DNA from: Cantharellus purpuraceus
Lineage: Eukaryota > Basidiomycota > Agaricomycetes > Cantharellales > Hydnaceae
NCBI GenBank assembly: GCA_025174535.1
Contig: JALBUN010000006.1
Span: forward strand, 682,001 to 746,000
Length of the DNA stretch: 64,000 nucleotides
Direction of reading: 5' to 3'
Below, piece after piece: positions 34,140 to 46,765 of this stretch. Numbering within the stretch: the stretch's first letter is position 1; every line of letters begins with the position of its first letter. The notes under the pieces were generated by a model. The model was not told the origin of the DNA. It worked only from the letters and a program-made list of their open reading frames with translations, and did no database searches. The position numbers and the translations under genes are program-made.

Positions 34140-37100
34140 CGATACTCTGATTCCTCATCCAACTATGATTCACATCGCTCCTTGTTGCCTCCGGTATGTT
34201 GATCGGTACTATTTATACAGATCACTCTGCCTCGTTGGCTTGATATCATTGATATAGTATATGGGCACAGTGGGCGGGCACGCGTACGTCCCTATCCTTT
34301 AATTCATTTGTTCCGCGGCAATTTCTTGTTACTACATGATGTTTGAGGCATTTGGCTTTATGCGCAGATGCGCGCTGTAGACACCTATCTCAGCTACCTT
34401 CGAGCATATGCTCGCTTATTCTGATCCCCGTAACAACGGCTTTCAACTGCTTCTCTCTTGGCTATGCATTGTCGCTCGTGTGCTCATGTCAATTTGAATT
34501 TATATAGTACCTCGATACTCGAACAACATGCGGCATGTGTGGAAGTTACTGGCCGAGATATAGAATAGAGACGTCACTTGGAATATTGGTTTCATGATAC
34601 GCACCTTGTCTCTATTGGTAGCTTGTTTCCTCTTGGTGTACTACATCTAGCGGAATACCCTGATTGGTCAATGTCGAGATTGGCTCACCCATGTCCTGCT
34701 TTCAGAATTGCGTGCATACCCTATGATCTCTGCCAGGTCTGAATACCTCGCTAGATTCCCTGTTTATTTGGGTTGACCAGAGAAATCAGACAATAAAAAT
34801 ACGTGGAGACTGTCGTCTGGCTGGGTATATCGGCGTTCACTGGTCGAATGAGTAAATTCATGTTTCAATACTTGTCTACTTTCATTCGCGACAAGCTTGA
34901 TAAGAATCGGGCTCGCTAGGGCAGCACAGACAGGCCCAATGTATTGATCATCACTATTCCACTATTCAAGATGTTGGTAGGGAGAGATGTACAGGAGCTA
35001 GCTATAATCACTTCCATGGTCTTTGCGGAATGGCATGTGTCAATCAACGTAGGTTGGCATTGACACTATCTGGATGAAGGGATTGTGTGTTGCATGACAG
35101 TGACCGTAAACTGTGTGCGATTAACAATGATGGATGGAGCAGCTGTCACACTCCCCATCCATCGTTAACTCACAGCCTCATTGGCTCATCCATCACAATA
35201 TGAACGTTACTCACGCTTGCCATGTTCCGGGCGAATGATATAAATTCCCTTCGTCCCCTTCTTCCTATCGGATTACTTTGGAGACAGAACATGACAGCTT
35301 ACGACGCTCGCTTAGCGATCAACGCCATGAGAGATCGTTCCTACCAAGATTTTGATGTAGCAATATATAGAGGGAAGCATCGCTTAGGGTTCTGGGTTGA
35401 GATTCGTGGGTGCTGAGATTAGAGCTTTAAAAGATGAGAAAGCACAAGGAAAGAGTGAGGACATGTTTAGGCCGTGTCACCCAAATGACTGCTTTCCGCC
35501 CTTGGCAGCTTGACATTATGATGCCCCTAAACCTCCTTCAGTGACTGTAAGAAATCAGACACGCCATAAGTTGCGGCAGTTCACGTACATCCATGCGTGC
35601 CTTGAAAATCTGTCTCCAATATACTTCAGTCACGAGACAGAGGTAATAATAACATCTGGGCCTGATTGACCCACGTCGCCCGATTGAGAGAGGTGACAAT
35701 AAACAGTGGCTGCGCATGGTTGTGTCTTTGTTAGGACGTTGTGAGGGCTGGTGTTGGAGCACTGAAACAAATGTTTCTTGTACAGAATGGAAAAAAATTA
35801 AGTCAACATTGAACTTGGCAGCTGCCCTCATGCAAACGCCCCTATGTTCCTTCACAGACGGCACGCTACAGGCAGGCACACCATGGACCAAGGACTATGC
35901 GCGTGTTCAAATGTCTCCAACAATCGAGTCACGAGACAAAGGTGACCTTTAAGATTAATAACAACAACCTAGGCCAGGTCAGGTCGATCACCCTGTGAAA
36001 CAGAATGAAAACATACAATCCTTGGGCTTTGGCAATGTCGTTCAATGCAAGGGTCAGACTTGAGGAGGAAGTTTCGGTCACGTGCCAGTCTGATTGGGTC
36101 TACCCCGCCCCCATCCTGCTCCTGTTCCAGTTCTAGATTATTCTATTAACCGCAAGAGGACAACAGCGCAGTTCGTCTTCCACACATTGCATATATCCGA
36201 TGTCTCTCTTTTGAGTCTTGTGGATACTGATAAATGGCGCTGGTGAGCACCGGATCTGTGGCACTGTCTCCCCCTGGCAGAAATGGGCGCTATTTATGAT
36301 GTGATCAACCGTCAAATGACCAGAGTAGGAAGGGCTAGACAGAGTCAGACAGATCAGGTTGTTACGCGCGCTTCGCCTGCACTCGATCGTTGTTATTGTT
36401 GTTGTTGTTCATGTGCGTCCTTGTCTGACATGCATGTGCCTTCGACAGGTGGATTTATCATGGGCTTGACGTTTAAACGCCACAAGCCTGTACGCGTTCA
36501 TATTTATTTTTTTGACTTGGATCGGAGGTGAGGCCATCAATCATTGTAATGACTTGTAGAAATTCTCCCGCTGCTTGGTTTGGTGATATTTCCGGACCTT
36601 GCTCTGCTATGAGCTCGATGAAAACTTTCGGCAATTGCGGCTACCCATCAACTAAGTGACCGCAACTACGGTGCGGCGCTGACTGAGAAGGAGGGTTCCG
36701 GTCTCAATGCACGCCACATATCAGACTCGGAGTGTGCATTGAATCGGTTGACATGCGGTGCTGTCTGCGGTACCGGACATGTAGCTCTCCCGTTTGCTGG
36801 TACTGTTGTTTACACCGGTCCTTCCGCTCTTCTCCTTCCGAGTCGGGCATCTCAACCTCACGTTCTCGCGCACTGACATTTCTATAACTCTAAAAGCAAA
36901 TTTAGAGAAAGCGAGATATAAGAGAACAGGGCAGGCACATAATTAGGATGGCAATAGGCGAAGTTAGCATATCTATTTATGCACTTCAACAACGGATTTT
37001 TCCCAAAGTGGGCGTACGCCACACCGCACCGGCACTAATCCAACTGTCAACCACCTGTGCAAGGTTTTCTTCCTGATAACTTCAGAGGACAAACTATATA

Positions 37101-40100
37101 GTATACCTCCATATTATGTTTGGCGCCACGAGTGATCAATCACATTGACATTGAACCTACGCACGAAACGCGGTGGGCACCGGTACTTCTACTTCGGTTG
37201 CCCGTTCAACACTGTTGGTGCACGGGCACCAAATGACAGCGTGTACCGAACCAAGGGCGAAGTCAACAAATTTGCGAACCCGCAAATTCGTTGTGACCGG
37301 GTATAGCCCTGTGAGTTTAAGCCCTTCACCAAATTGCGACAGTCTATTTCAATAATGACGCGGACGATGGAACGCCAGCGCGTCGCGCGTCTCATTTTGA
37401 CAGGCGGTTGACAGATCCCACCATTGCCATTAGAATTGATCGTAACTGACTTCCTGTCTCCTATGTTTAAAGCATTCCAAATGACGTCGCTTTGAGCGGC
37501 TCACGGATCCATTTGAATGTGCCTTCACGATCTTCCCTGTGGGAATAGTGTATTGATTCTATGGTGCTTGACTGGTATTTGTCTCGGATGGAGGATTCTG
37601 GTGCACGTTGCCTACTGGATGGATGCCTGACAAACTTGGAACACTGGGGTCCAAAATTGGGGCTAGAACCAGAAATTGACATGCACGCGAGCAAGGGACA
37701 GAAAATGAAAGAACTCTAATATGTGTGCTTCCTGCAATATTGTGCACAGGAACTGCAGCTGCACACTTATCCTTGTCAGTAGAAGCCGTAGATAGGTACG
37801 CAGGAAGGCTTCTTATACAGGGACGTGCAGAAGAATTAAGGCGCATGGGGAATCAGGCAGCCATTCGCTCTTGTCGCACGTGAATGAAATGGGGGTGCGT
37901 AATCTCTTTTTTGACAGACGAGCGGAGATGTCGGTGAGCCGATGCTGCTGCCGACTAGGTCCGTCATTCGTCTTTGACAGCTTTGCTTGCGAACTGAACC
38001 AAAGCCCCCAAACAGGTTTGGGCAAGGAAACGAGTGGCAGGATCGGTAATAAACACGATCAGGAGACGGTTCTATAATTTAGTGATATCTACTTCTGATT
38101 TGTGGTGGGAATATGAGAGTGATCAGCGGTATGCTGATATTGTTGCTTGCGGCAGCATTATAAGGGTTGACATGACAGGTGGTAAGTTCCCGTGCTAAAG
38201 CACAGACGTGGCGCGGAAGAGCGTGCTTCTTGCGATCTCTGCATATGCGCTTGCGAGCCTCGTTGACAAGCTCCTCTGCAGCTTACGAAAGAACGTGGCC
38301 CCGGAAAACGGACGAGGCACCGGGAGGGCATGGGTCCTTTGCGCCAGCTCCTTGGTCGTGCGGCCGCTTCCTTAGTCCGGGGCCGCCTTTGCCCCATCCT
38401 GTCAAAGCATCCTGTCCGTTTCAAGCGAGGAAAAGAGGCGAGGCAGGTAGGGGCGTCCCCAGATAGCAGAACTTCCCTATCGCCAAATTCCTCGCGATGT
38501 ATTTCTTCTTTCCCAAAGGAGGCATTCAGAAATATGCGCTTAGTAGTAAGTGTCAGTCGCTTCGGTTCAGCAACAGCAAATGTCACCTGTCACAATCAGT
38601 GGTCACCTCGGAGCACGTCTTTCGTTACATGCGCGTGGGAAGTGAGCTATCGTCTAAACTCTGATCGAAACCGTTCTGTCTTGACAACTTGAACGGCAAC
38701 TGGGTAAAGTATGCATCAGCCTTCCATCGGGTCAGATGTACATCTGTAGATGATAGGACACGCGTGATCACAGCGCAGCGTGCATATTTTCAATCGGGGG
38801 CGATCCCATCCATTCATCTGGCCAGGGGGACGGCCTAATAACCGGCTAACGTTTAATTACCGTCTTGTTCATGAGAAGTCGGAGCTGCCTGTGTGGGACT
38901 AATGCCAAGGGGAGAGGGGCCTTCGGTTTCGGTACTCGGAACCCCGCTGCGGTTTTGTTGCCTTCACTGCTTCTATACACGCGGAATTCCGAAGGGTGCC
39001 TCCAGAAAGGCGTGGCATGTCCACTCATAGGGGCGTGCAGAAGTATTGCTAGGGGCTTAGGGTTGGTGTGACCGATAGAAAAGGAGTTTTTGACCTTGTA
39101 TTATGTGGCGGGGATCGCCGTCAACCACTGACGATCGTAAATGCAGTACCAAGTCTATTCACCATAAGTCTAATTGGCATATATAAACAGGAGAGGCGAG
39201 TTGCATTGCACTTGACCAAAAGTCCAAGCTTTGTTTGTATCATGTTCAATGTGGTGCTCATGCATTGAATCCATTGACATGTTGACATATCCTTCTATGA
39301 CTGAATATATCAATTGAAGGAATTTAACCACAAGGCTTCTGGGCTTCTTGGCTTCTGAGCTTCTGCAGCACCCGTCACAGGATTTCCATTTAGGTCACGC
39401 AAAGTCGTGTCGTCAAAGTGTTCCGAATCAAAACCCTGACCAACCCTGCCATCGGGTTGAAAATCCAATGCAACCCAACCAGCCTTTATTGATCAAGACG
39501 GCTATTGGCATGGTGGAAGTCGCACCCGACGAATCCAATCCTGAATCCGAGGCTACACATTGATCAAGATGGCTGTTGGCATGGACCCCCACAACTCCCC
39601 CAATTCGAAGGGACGGAGAACCTATAATGAAAATCTGGTCCGAGTCCGGGCAGCACCAACGCCCATGCTAAACCGCCCGATGGCGGCCGCCTGATCCCAA
39701 GAACGGATCCACCAGATTAAGGCAAACTTCCGAAACGCACTTTCCAACGCCATTGTTCCATCAGCACCATCTCCGAGCCCCATGGCCCAATAGCCAACGC
39801 CAAACCGCACCTCCGAGGCCAAGGCCCACGGCGCCCGGGCGCTAGTAGGCAATGCCAAGGTCACACAGGTGCTTATTGAATGAAAGCGAGTCCAGGTTTT
39901 TATTCGAGTTCTAGTTGAATGGGCAACGTGGGAGGGCGGGTTTGTAAGACAACTCGCACCGGCGACCCCCAGTATATATATGTAGGTATTCAGGCTCGCG
40001 TGCGAAAGAATGATGCTGGGCCCGTGACGCAACGGGTAACGGCGACAACAGGGGTGCGGAGCGGGATCATGGCCGTTCGGACGTACACTTGTCCGTCGGA

Positions 40101-41951
40101 TCGCTGGTGGGGTTTGCTTGGCGTTTGTCAGATGAATATCGGACAAGCTTATTTGAGTGTATAGGCTTTGATTTGGTGATAGGTTGAATGAGGATAGACT
40201 TGCTGATTAAATAAATACAAGGACGTGAATTCAAGGCTCGGATGATTGTACAACAATGGCGTGCGTAGGGCGCATCGGAAAGTAGGGTAGTGCGCGCGCG
40301 TAATCTGGTGCTGACTAGATATTACTCTAACATGCTCGTAAAATCGCACGCTTACCCCTTCCCGATAAGTCAAACGCCCGGCTACTGCAACCCTCTCCCA
40401 TGCGATAAGCAGTTGAATAGAGAATGAGCGTAGACGCGTGATGATATCACGAATCACTACACACGTTCGGCTCCTTTTGGGCCTTGGACCCGAGTTGCGT
40501 GTGTGTGTGCGTGCGTGCATGCATGTGCGAGCTGATCAAGCTTACTCTAGTGCCCGATGTCCCTGATAGTGATTAGCACCTGGCATATATATAGATAAGC
40601 TACTGTCACGGTAAAGTGGTCCTTACAACGGTATGAATGATAACGATCGTGTGTGCCTAACTCCTGCACGGGCAGACTGGCACACCGGCTGGGTTCGAGA
40701 GAATTGTTTGGAGACGGGGCATGTTTCAACCCCACGGCAGGACTGATGCAATCCCCTAAAGTGCTGCCACATAACACACAATGACTCATAACAAGGAAAA
40801 ACTACATCACACACATCAAGTTATCCCGTCCACCCATATGAAACATGGCCTGGGCAGGAGCTCGAGCCTTTCACCCAATGCGGAGTATGCAATCAGCCCA
40901 CTGACAGAGACCAAGTCCCTGGGCGCAGCATCAACGTGCATCGCACCAGATTCTCCACACGAGATGTCAAATACACCCAGTCTCCAATAGCCCAAGGCCT
41001 AGCCACAAGTCCAACACCCAAGCCTCAGGTCCACTACGGCACCCCCCACAGTGCAAGCCCCAGTCCCAGTCCCACTTCCAGTTCCCCAGGTCCAGGGCCA
41101 CCCACACACTCTTGCAGGGTTATCACGCCCCATCTATATGGCACACTAGCGGCCGTGCACAGCCCCTGCAGATCCACACAGCCCCCCCCGCCCCCTCCCC
41201 ACAGTGCCCACAACAGGAATACCAACGGAACAACATCGAACAACGGGGGGGAAACCAAGTGAACAGCTTCAGCGGAACAAACTGACACGGATCGTGAGTT
41301 CCTGGGTCCTACGCGCGCGTACCTGGCTGAATCCACCGTCGATGCCGCCATCCATGCGTCATACATGCATGTCCGTCCGAGTCGAGTCGACTATGCCTGA
41401 CTCTGATATATCCCCCTTGATTTTCACCAGCCCTAAATTTAATGTAGTGTTGATCGCGGACATGTCCGAACGTCTCCATATTTGACCATGTAACAAATGA
41501 CTATCAATATCCGACGACAGTGAACGCACTCCACGTCAGAACAAAAGGCATACAGAAGCATGTATATTATATTATGCATGTACGCATAGCAAAAAGGAAT
41601 CAACTACGAACGAATCCAATCCAACACTTGAAATCAACCCCGCACCGCGCTAGTCATAAATCGTAAGTCGCAAATCGCACGCCATACCATGACGCACAAC
41701 ACCACGCGTGACATCCTCCCCCAAAAAGGCAAAAACCCGCGTCGATCACGCGTACGATCGACGATCGCTTAAACATGCCTGCAGAGGAGAGCCAGCCAAG
41801 CGCCGACGGATATCACCCACCCATGCTCCCGAGACAACACGCTTGCACAACGCCTAGATGAGCAGACGTGCGGGACGGCTCTGCGCACCATACGCGCGAC
41901 AATCCATCATCCACCTTCCCCACCGCCTTTTCCTCCTGCCAACCCCCACCC
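34140..41951. other. Long gene-poor region
   Basis: No gene recognised in 7.8 kb. Notable composition: GC-rich blocks at 38200-38500 and 38870-39010 with hairpin-forming steps (GCGGCCGC..GGGGCCGCC at about 38358-38391; TTCGGTTTCGGTACTCGG), a (GT)/(GC) run GTGTGTGTGTGCGTGCGTGCATGCATG at 40499-40524, and a twice-occurring TTGATCAAGA(C/T)GGCT (39489, 39562). Open frames up to 174 codons at 39622-40146 and 142 codons at 38158-38586 overlap frames on the other strand and show no motif. Confidence 0.4.
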
Positions 41952-43061
41952 TCATCTCCCCCACTTGACAGGCACCAAATTCGGCGGCGGCATTCCCGCC
42001 CCTACCCCCATCCTCTCCGGCGGCGGCAACGGAAGTCCATGCCCATGCGGCGGCGGCAGCGCATGTCCATGCGACGATGCTGGCGGTGTCGCGCCAGTGT
42101 GAACCGCCCCCGCACCCGCATGCGGATTCACAAAGACACGCTTGGTATACTTCCCCGCGCGCCGGCGCGGTGTCGGTTTCGCAGGCGCAGAGGGCGAGCC
42201 CGCGGACGGTGGGGATGCCGCGACCGCAGGCGGCGGCGCGCCGGCACTGGTAGCAGAGGACGGAGACGTGGTGCCAAGTGTGCGCGTGCCCGACCCAAAC
42301 CCAGAACCCGAAGCCGACCCGGAGCCCGGGGGCGAGGCGGGCGAGTGCGGCGGAGGAAAGGTGGGAGGCGGGACACGGCGCGCTTGGGTCTGGGGGAGCG
42401 CCGGGGCCGATACGGGGACGGGTGTGCGGTCGTCGGGGGAGTTGGTGCGGGAGGTGGTGCGTGAGGTGGGCGCCAGACGGAGGGTGGGGAGCGGGACGGA
42501 GGGTGGTGCGGGGGTAGGAGCGTCGGCATCGACGCTTTTGCGGCGCTTGGCGGGGGGCGGGCCATGCTGATACGGGTGTGCTTGCGGAGGTGGTGGTTGC
42601 TGACGATGGTGCTGTGGCTGCTGGTGCTCGGGCGCGCCCCAGGGCTTTGCACGGAGCGCACCCTTGAAAAACTCGCGTTCCTGCGAGCCGAACCAGGTAG
42701 AGGTGTTGATATAGGCACCGCTGACGACGCGGAGACGGACTTCTTCCTGGAAGGTGGAGAGACGGTTATGGTGCTCTGCAAAGGGGCGGTCGACACCGGC
42801 GAGGATGTCGAGGTCGCGGAGGGCAGGGGGGGTGGCGGGGAAGAGGGACATGAGGTCGTGGCCGGTGGGGGGCGCGGGGAAGGAGGCGGGGCGTGCGAGG
42901 GGCGCGGTGGGGGAGGAGAGGTCTGTGGGAAAGAGGGGGAGGGGGCGGGGCGGGGCGGGGGGTGAGCAGGACGACGAGCGGGGGAAAGCGGGGGACGTAC
43001 CACGGAGTGAGGAGGGGGAGAGAGGACGTTTGGGAAGAGATGGAGATAGCGGGCGGGGCAT
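41952..43061 (-). CDS. Proline-rich low-complexity protein, possibly nuclear
   Basis: The start is at 43061 (MPRPLSPSLPKRPLSP). A GTACGTCC...TTTCCCACAG intron (43000-42923, 78 nt, a multiple of three and without stops) leaves exons 43061-43001 and 42922-41952, 343 residues. One ordered-looking segment (HNRLSTFQEEVRLRVVSGAY, then STWFGSQEREFFKGALRAKP) is followed by Pro/Ala/Ser-rich sequence, a basic PAKRRKS that could be a nuclear signal, and near the end RRRAGKYTKRVFVNPHA. Base composition is strongly C-rich on the coding strand, so the opposite strand is also open. A real gene is likely because the ordered segment and a consensus intron coexist. Function unknown. Confidence 0.55.
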   Translation of the reverse strand: MPRPLSPSLPKRPLSPSSLRGTSPAFPRSSSCSPPAPPRPLPLFPTDLSSPTAPLARPASFPAPPTGHDLMSLFPATPPALRDLDILAGVDRPFAEHHNRLSTFQEEVRLRVVSGAYINTSTWFGSQEREFFKGALRAKPWGAPEHQQPQHHRQQPPPPQAHPYQHGPPPAKRRKSVDADAPTPAPPSVPLPTLRLAPTSRTTSRTNSPDDRTPVPVSAPALPQTQARRVPPPTFPPPHSPASPPGSGSASGSGFGSGTRTLGTTSPSSATSAGAPPPAVAASPPSAGSPSAPAKPTPRRRAGKYTKRVFVNPHAGAGAVHTGATPPASSHGHALPPPHGHGLPLPPPERMGVGAGMPPPNLVPVKWGR

Positions 43062-46000
43062 TTTTGAAATTGGGTGGGTGCAATGGAGCTGCGTCTCGTG
43101 CTTTTTATACACGAGCAGTTAAATAATAAATAAATATTGGATAAGATGCAGACTCCGATAGCCGAAGCGGGAATCAGAGTAGCAACGGGATCAAAATGTC
43201 ACATTCTGTCACCTGTGGCTGTCCAAGACGTCATGCTATTTATTTATTTATATATTTATGTTTATTATTCATCCTGCGTCGATCCAGCGGTGTCTCCACG
43301 GTAACTACCAGATTTTCTCACATCCAGCAGCGTTCGTCTTCGTGGGGCACCACTGCTGCCATCTCAGCTGATTTGGCAGCTTTCATTGTCACCCGGCGGT
43401 CTGCGCCTCGGCGAGGGGCGATCACAATGTCCCATTTCTGCATGTCTTTGTATTTTTTCCATCATGTGTCGGCTTTACATTGTCTCTTTGTATTGTCTGC
43501 CCAGGGTCCCGAGCCAGCTGACTTGCGATCCCAGATCCATGGCGGAGACACGTCACTCGAGGCCAAAGGTCTGTGTACCGACGCCTATAATTCAATGCGT
43601 CCGCTTCTTCGTTCATTTCTTTGCTGAGTCATATATCCGGCGCGTGCGCATGGCCCCCAGGATGCAGCAAGCACGGTGTTTCCAGGCCTGTGGAAATTCC
43701 TCGATCGTAGGCAATGTTCTGGGTCCTTCTCTCGCCTCCTGCAGCCTTCTTCCTTATCTCCAATTTCTGGCATTGGCATTGCACAGGGTTTGAATGGCGT
43801 TGAATTGAGAATTGAGTCGTCGTGTCGCCGCGGTCTCAGCTCGCTACCGGGGAAAAAGACAATGGCGCAAGCGAGCGAGACCGAGAACGCCTAGGACGAC
43901 TGCAACTGGCAACCGCGGTGAAATGAAAGGAACTCGATTGGATTTGATGTTGATCTACCCTGGTGTGGTGCCACCTGAGCTGGCAGCTATTGTTGATCTA
44001 CCCTGGTGTGGTGCCATCTGAGCTGGCAGCTATAGTAGTAGAATTGGACGTGTATACAACCACCTGTCTAGATCCCAGGTCGGGGGTGTCACCCAAGCCC
44101 TAGATGAAATGAGTGACTGTTTAGATCGCCGTTCATGGCCACGAGGCCTCGGACCCATCATGGCCAACCGCACTAGACGCACCATGCATGGCATGCAGCC
44201 CGCGCTTGTACGTACGCCCGTGCATCCCCATCTGCATCGCCCAAGCCCAGGAACACGGACGCGCCCCCCACACGTCGTGCTCCTATCTTCCCAGATCTGC
44301 AAGAAGCCCCGCATTGTATATGCTGACGCTGACGAATAAATATGAATAGGCAACTACCGTGTCAAGATCCGCTCGGGAGCTCGAGCCTGGCCATCCGATG
44401 CGATCGAGCTGTTCAAAGCAAGAACACCCAAAGAACTGGCATGGTAAAATGAACGGCACCCTGACTGGCACCTACCTTCCGAAACGGGCTCGGAAGCTGT
44501 GTTTTTTTTTTCTTTTGGTGTTGTAAAACAAACTCTTCTGCACGATGCACATGGGAGAAAGCATTGTTTCGTATGAGGTCTTCCGTGAGTCATTGTCAAG
44601 GAACAAGTTCAAACGTCATATCGTGCGACGCGTATACATCATGATGGTACTCGGCAAAGCTGGCGAGGCATTTGTGGCAGTGGCAGCGGTACCCCTGCAT
44701 GGACGAAAGCGAAGCGCTCTGGTACACTGTCAGTACATTGATGATCAGCTAGTAGCGACTCGTCCAATTTCCGGCGCCGAAGCTTTCGTACGGGCGCCAA
44801 CTTCTGTGTAATGGCAGCTCATGCCATGTAACTGTATTCATACGTGTCGCTTCCATCAATGATCATCGATCACCCCCCACCAACGACGTGGGAAAGCACC
44901 GTGTTTTTAGAGTTGACGGCGCGTGTGGCCATGGGATTATGTTGCATGTTGCATGTGCTCCGCAGGTGGCTCCCCCCTATGTGTTTCATGGCAAGCCTCT
45001 TGACAGGACGCACTATATATCTTGTCGCTGTCGCCGTCGCCAATCGAGGGCACCATACGGGTAGGTAGCGTTCGAACCTCGCTCGGGCCCTCAAGTGGCC
45101 CGTCCTGTCTGTATACCACGGTTCGTCTGCATCGTGGCCTCTGAGCGGCAAAAGGCGTCGATTCCTGGCACGCCCATATTGCGCGAAAAGAAGAGAAGCA
45201 ATCCATCGCCAAGCACTAATAGGCATACTGACAGTGTATTATGCACACCCGGTGCGCGCACCGTTTGGCAGCATCCATCGCCCTGCGCGTGCACGGCACA
45301 GCAAGTTTGTGACGGCGTGCCCAGGGCTGGCCCTGCACCGGTCCCAGAAGCAGGGGTACGTTCACAGTCACTGCCCCGGCACCCCCATCAGGGGAGAGGG
45401 CGTCCTGAACATCACCGAGTCTGAAATGAATTCGGGAATGAATGAATCGAAGAACGATCAGTTTTGGCAGCAAACCCCCGTGCGGGTCTGGCAGAGCCTC
45501 CCCCGAAATGAAACGCCACCAAGCTCCTGTAGGGTCGCGTAACACGACAAATAGCAGCCCTCTTCCAGAAGCCTTCTTCCCCGCATTCTGACCGGGCCTG
45601 GCACCTCCAGTGTAGAAGGCTTTGCTGCGCTCATATATGGCCTCACAGCCCAGATGCAGGAGGGGCATCACACGTCCATCTTGGACTCCCCGGACCGCTT
45701 ACCCTTGCTGCGATCTGTAATTGGAAAATCAATGCTGCAGGAATCTCGTCAAGCATCGGGTGACCTGGGTTTAGACTGATGGCCCCCTCTTAGGACTTTG
45801 CGAGCCCGAAACAAGTTCGGGATCCTGGATCCATGTTAGTAGAGTATCCTACTCTACTTCAGCAGCAACCATGAAGAAGGAACAAAAATACCGGAATCAC
45901 CCTCAACACCATCATGGTATTGACGCAGCAGCACGGTTGCGACACATTACGATGTACCAGGAACTCTCGGATTCGCATCTCTAAAACCAACAAAACGCAA

Positions 46001-46116
46001 ACTCATTCCATATAGCCCCATCTTCGTAGCCATACCCTGATGGACCTTTTACAAAATATTAAAACTCTGAGCCCTGCGCAAATAACCCACACATACACAC
46101 ACACACACATAACACT
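43062..46116. other. Intergenic, about 3 kb
   Basis: No gene recognised. Frames such as 44545-44811 (plus) and 45671-45216 (minus) lack motifs and splice support. Contains a 43-bp direct duplication (43948-44033). Confidence 0.4.
43948..44033. repeat. Tandem duplication of 43 bp
   Basis: Two adjacent 43-bp copies beginning TGTTGATCTACCCTGGTGTG and differing at one base (CCACC against CCATC). Recent replication-slippage-type duplication. Confidence 0.9.
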
Positions 46117-46529
46117 ATGTCTCCAACACTAGTACTACCAGTCGTATACCGCTACATACGGCTCTCCATAACGCCACCCATCACCGAGCCCCTAACACTG
46201 CGCAAGCTGCTCGAAACAGCCATGCAGCAGTCTTTTGGCGTCTCGCGCGCCATGACATACATGGACGTCCTGTGGATAGACGCGGACGGACACGCCGCCG
46301 TCCTCCGCGTCGCAGACGCGTGCGTTCCTCGTCCATCCATCTCCTTCCAAAACCTTGAGAAAATCGAGCGCTCCCTCTTGTTGGTAGAGACGCAGAGGCC
46401 CTCTTGGCCGCAGTAGTGGTGCTGGACAAGCCCACCCGCTTGAGCGTCACTAAACACTCTCCCTTCCTCCCTGGCCTTTTAGGCGATGCCGAATCATGGA
46501 CACGCCAACACCCCACTTCAGCCTCGTAA
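46117..46529 (+). CDS. RNase P/MRP subunit, POP8-like
   Basis: Exons 46117-46319 and 46388-46529 (345 nt, 114 residues). Sequence: ITPPITEPLTLRKLLETAMQ, SFGVSRAMTYMDVLWIDADG, AAVLRVADADAEALLAAVVV, then TRLSVTKHSPFLPGLLGDAE. The pattern of a helix ending in FG(V/L), a strand VDVLW-x-x-x-DG, then xAVLRV and a helix of ALLAA is what I know of the fungal POP8-like domain (Pop8, related to Rpp14/Pop5) of RNase P and RNase MRP. Length fits (yeast Pop8 is 133). It would help bind the catalytic RNA in tRNA 5'-end processing. A CA-dinucleotide run lies just upstream (about 46090-46109). Family assignment is by motif memory only. Confidence 0.6.
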
Positions 46530-46765
46530 CAGGTGACCTTTTTCACGCATTACTAGCTTGTGCATCGACACGGAGTGAGGCCTGGCGGGTGGTTACAATT
46601 GCAGGGATCGGCTTTACACATCTATTATGACAACAAAAAAAAACAAAAAAACGGGGACAAGCTCACAAACCAAAATGCAATGCGCCGATGGGGGGGTGGG
46701 AGGGGAAGGGGAGTGCAGTGTGAAAAAAAAAAACAGCCTCTTTAGAGAATGGACGGGCCTAGATG

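Noticed and set aside
38158..38692. Frames of 95-142 codons on both strands
   Set aside because: Mutually overlapping, GC-driven, without motifs or splice signals.
39622..40146. 174-codon minus-strand frame
   Set aside because: No motif, low-quality composition, and opposite-strand frames overlap; not enough to call a gene.
42128..43122. Overlapping long frames on both strands over the proline-rich gene
   Set aside because: By-products of the C-rich composition; only the chosen minus frame has an ordered segment and a consensus intron.
45060..45085. GGTTCGAAC on the minus strand, resembling a tRNA B box
   Set aside because: The flanking bases do not form a T-arm stem and no A box or acceptor stem could be found.
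45216..45671. 151-codon minus-strand frame
   Set aside because: Overlaps plus-strand frames of similar length and shows no recognisable domain or promoter.
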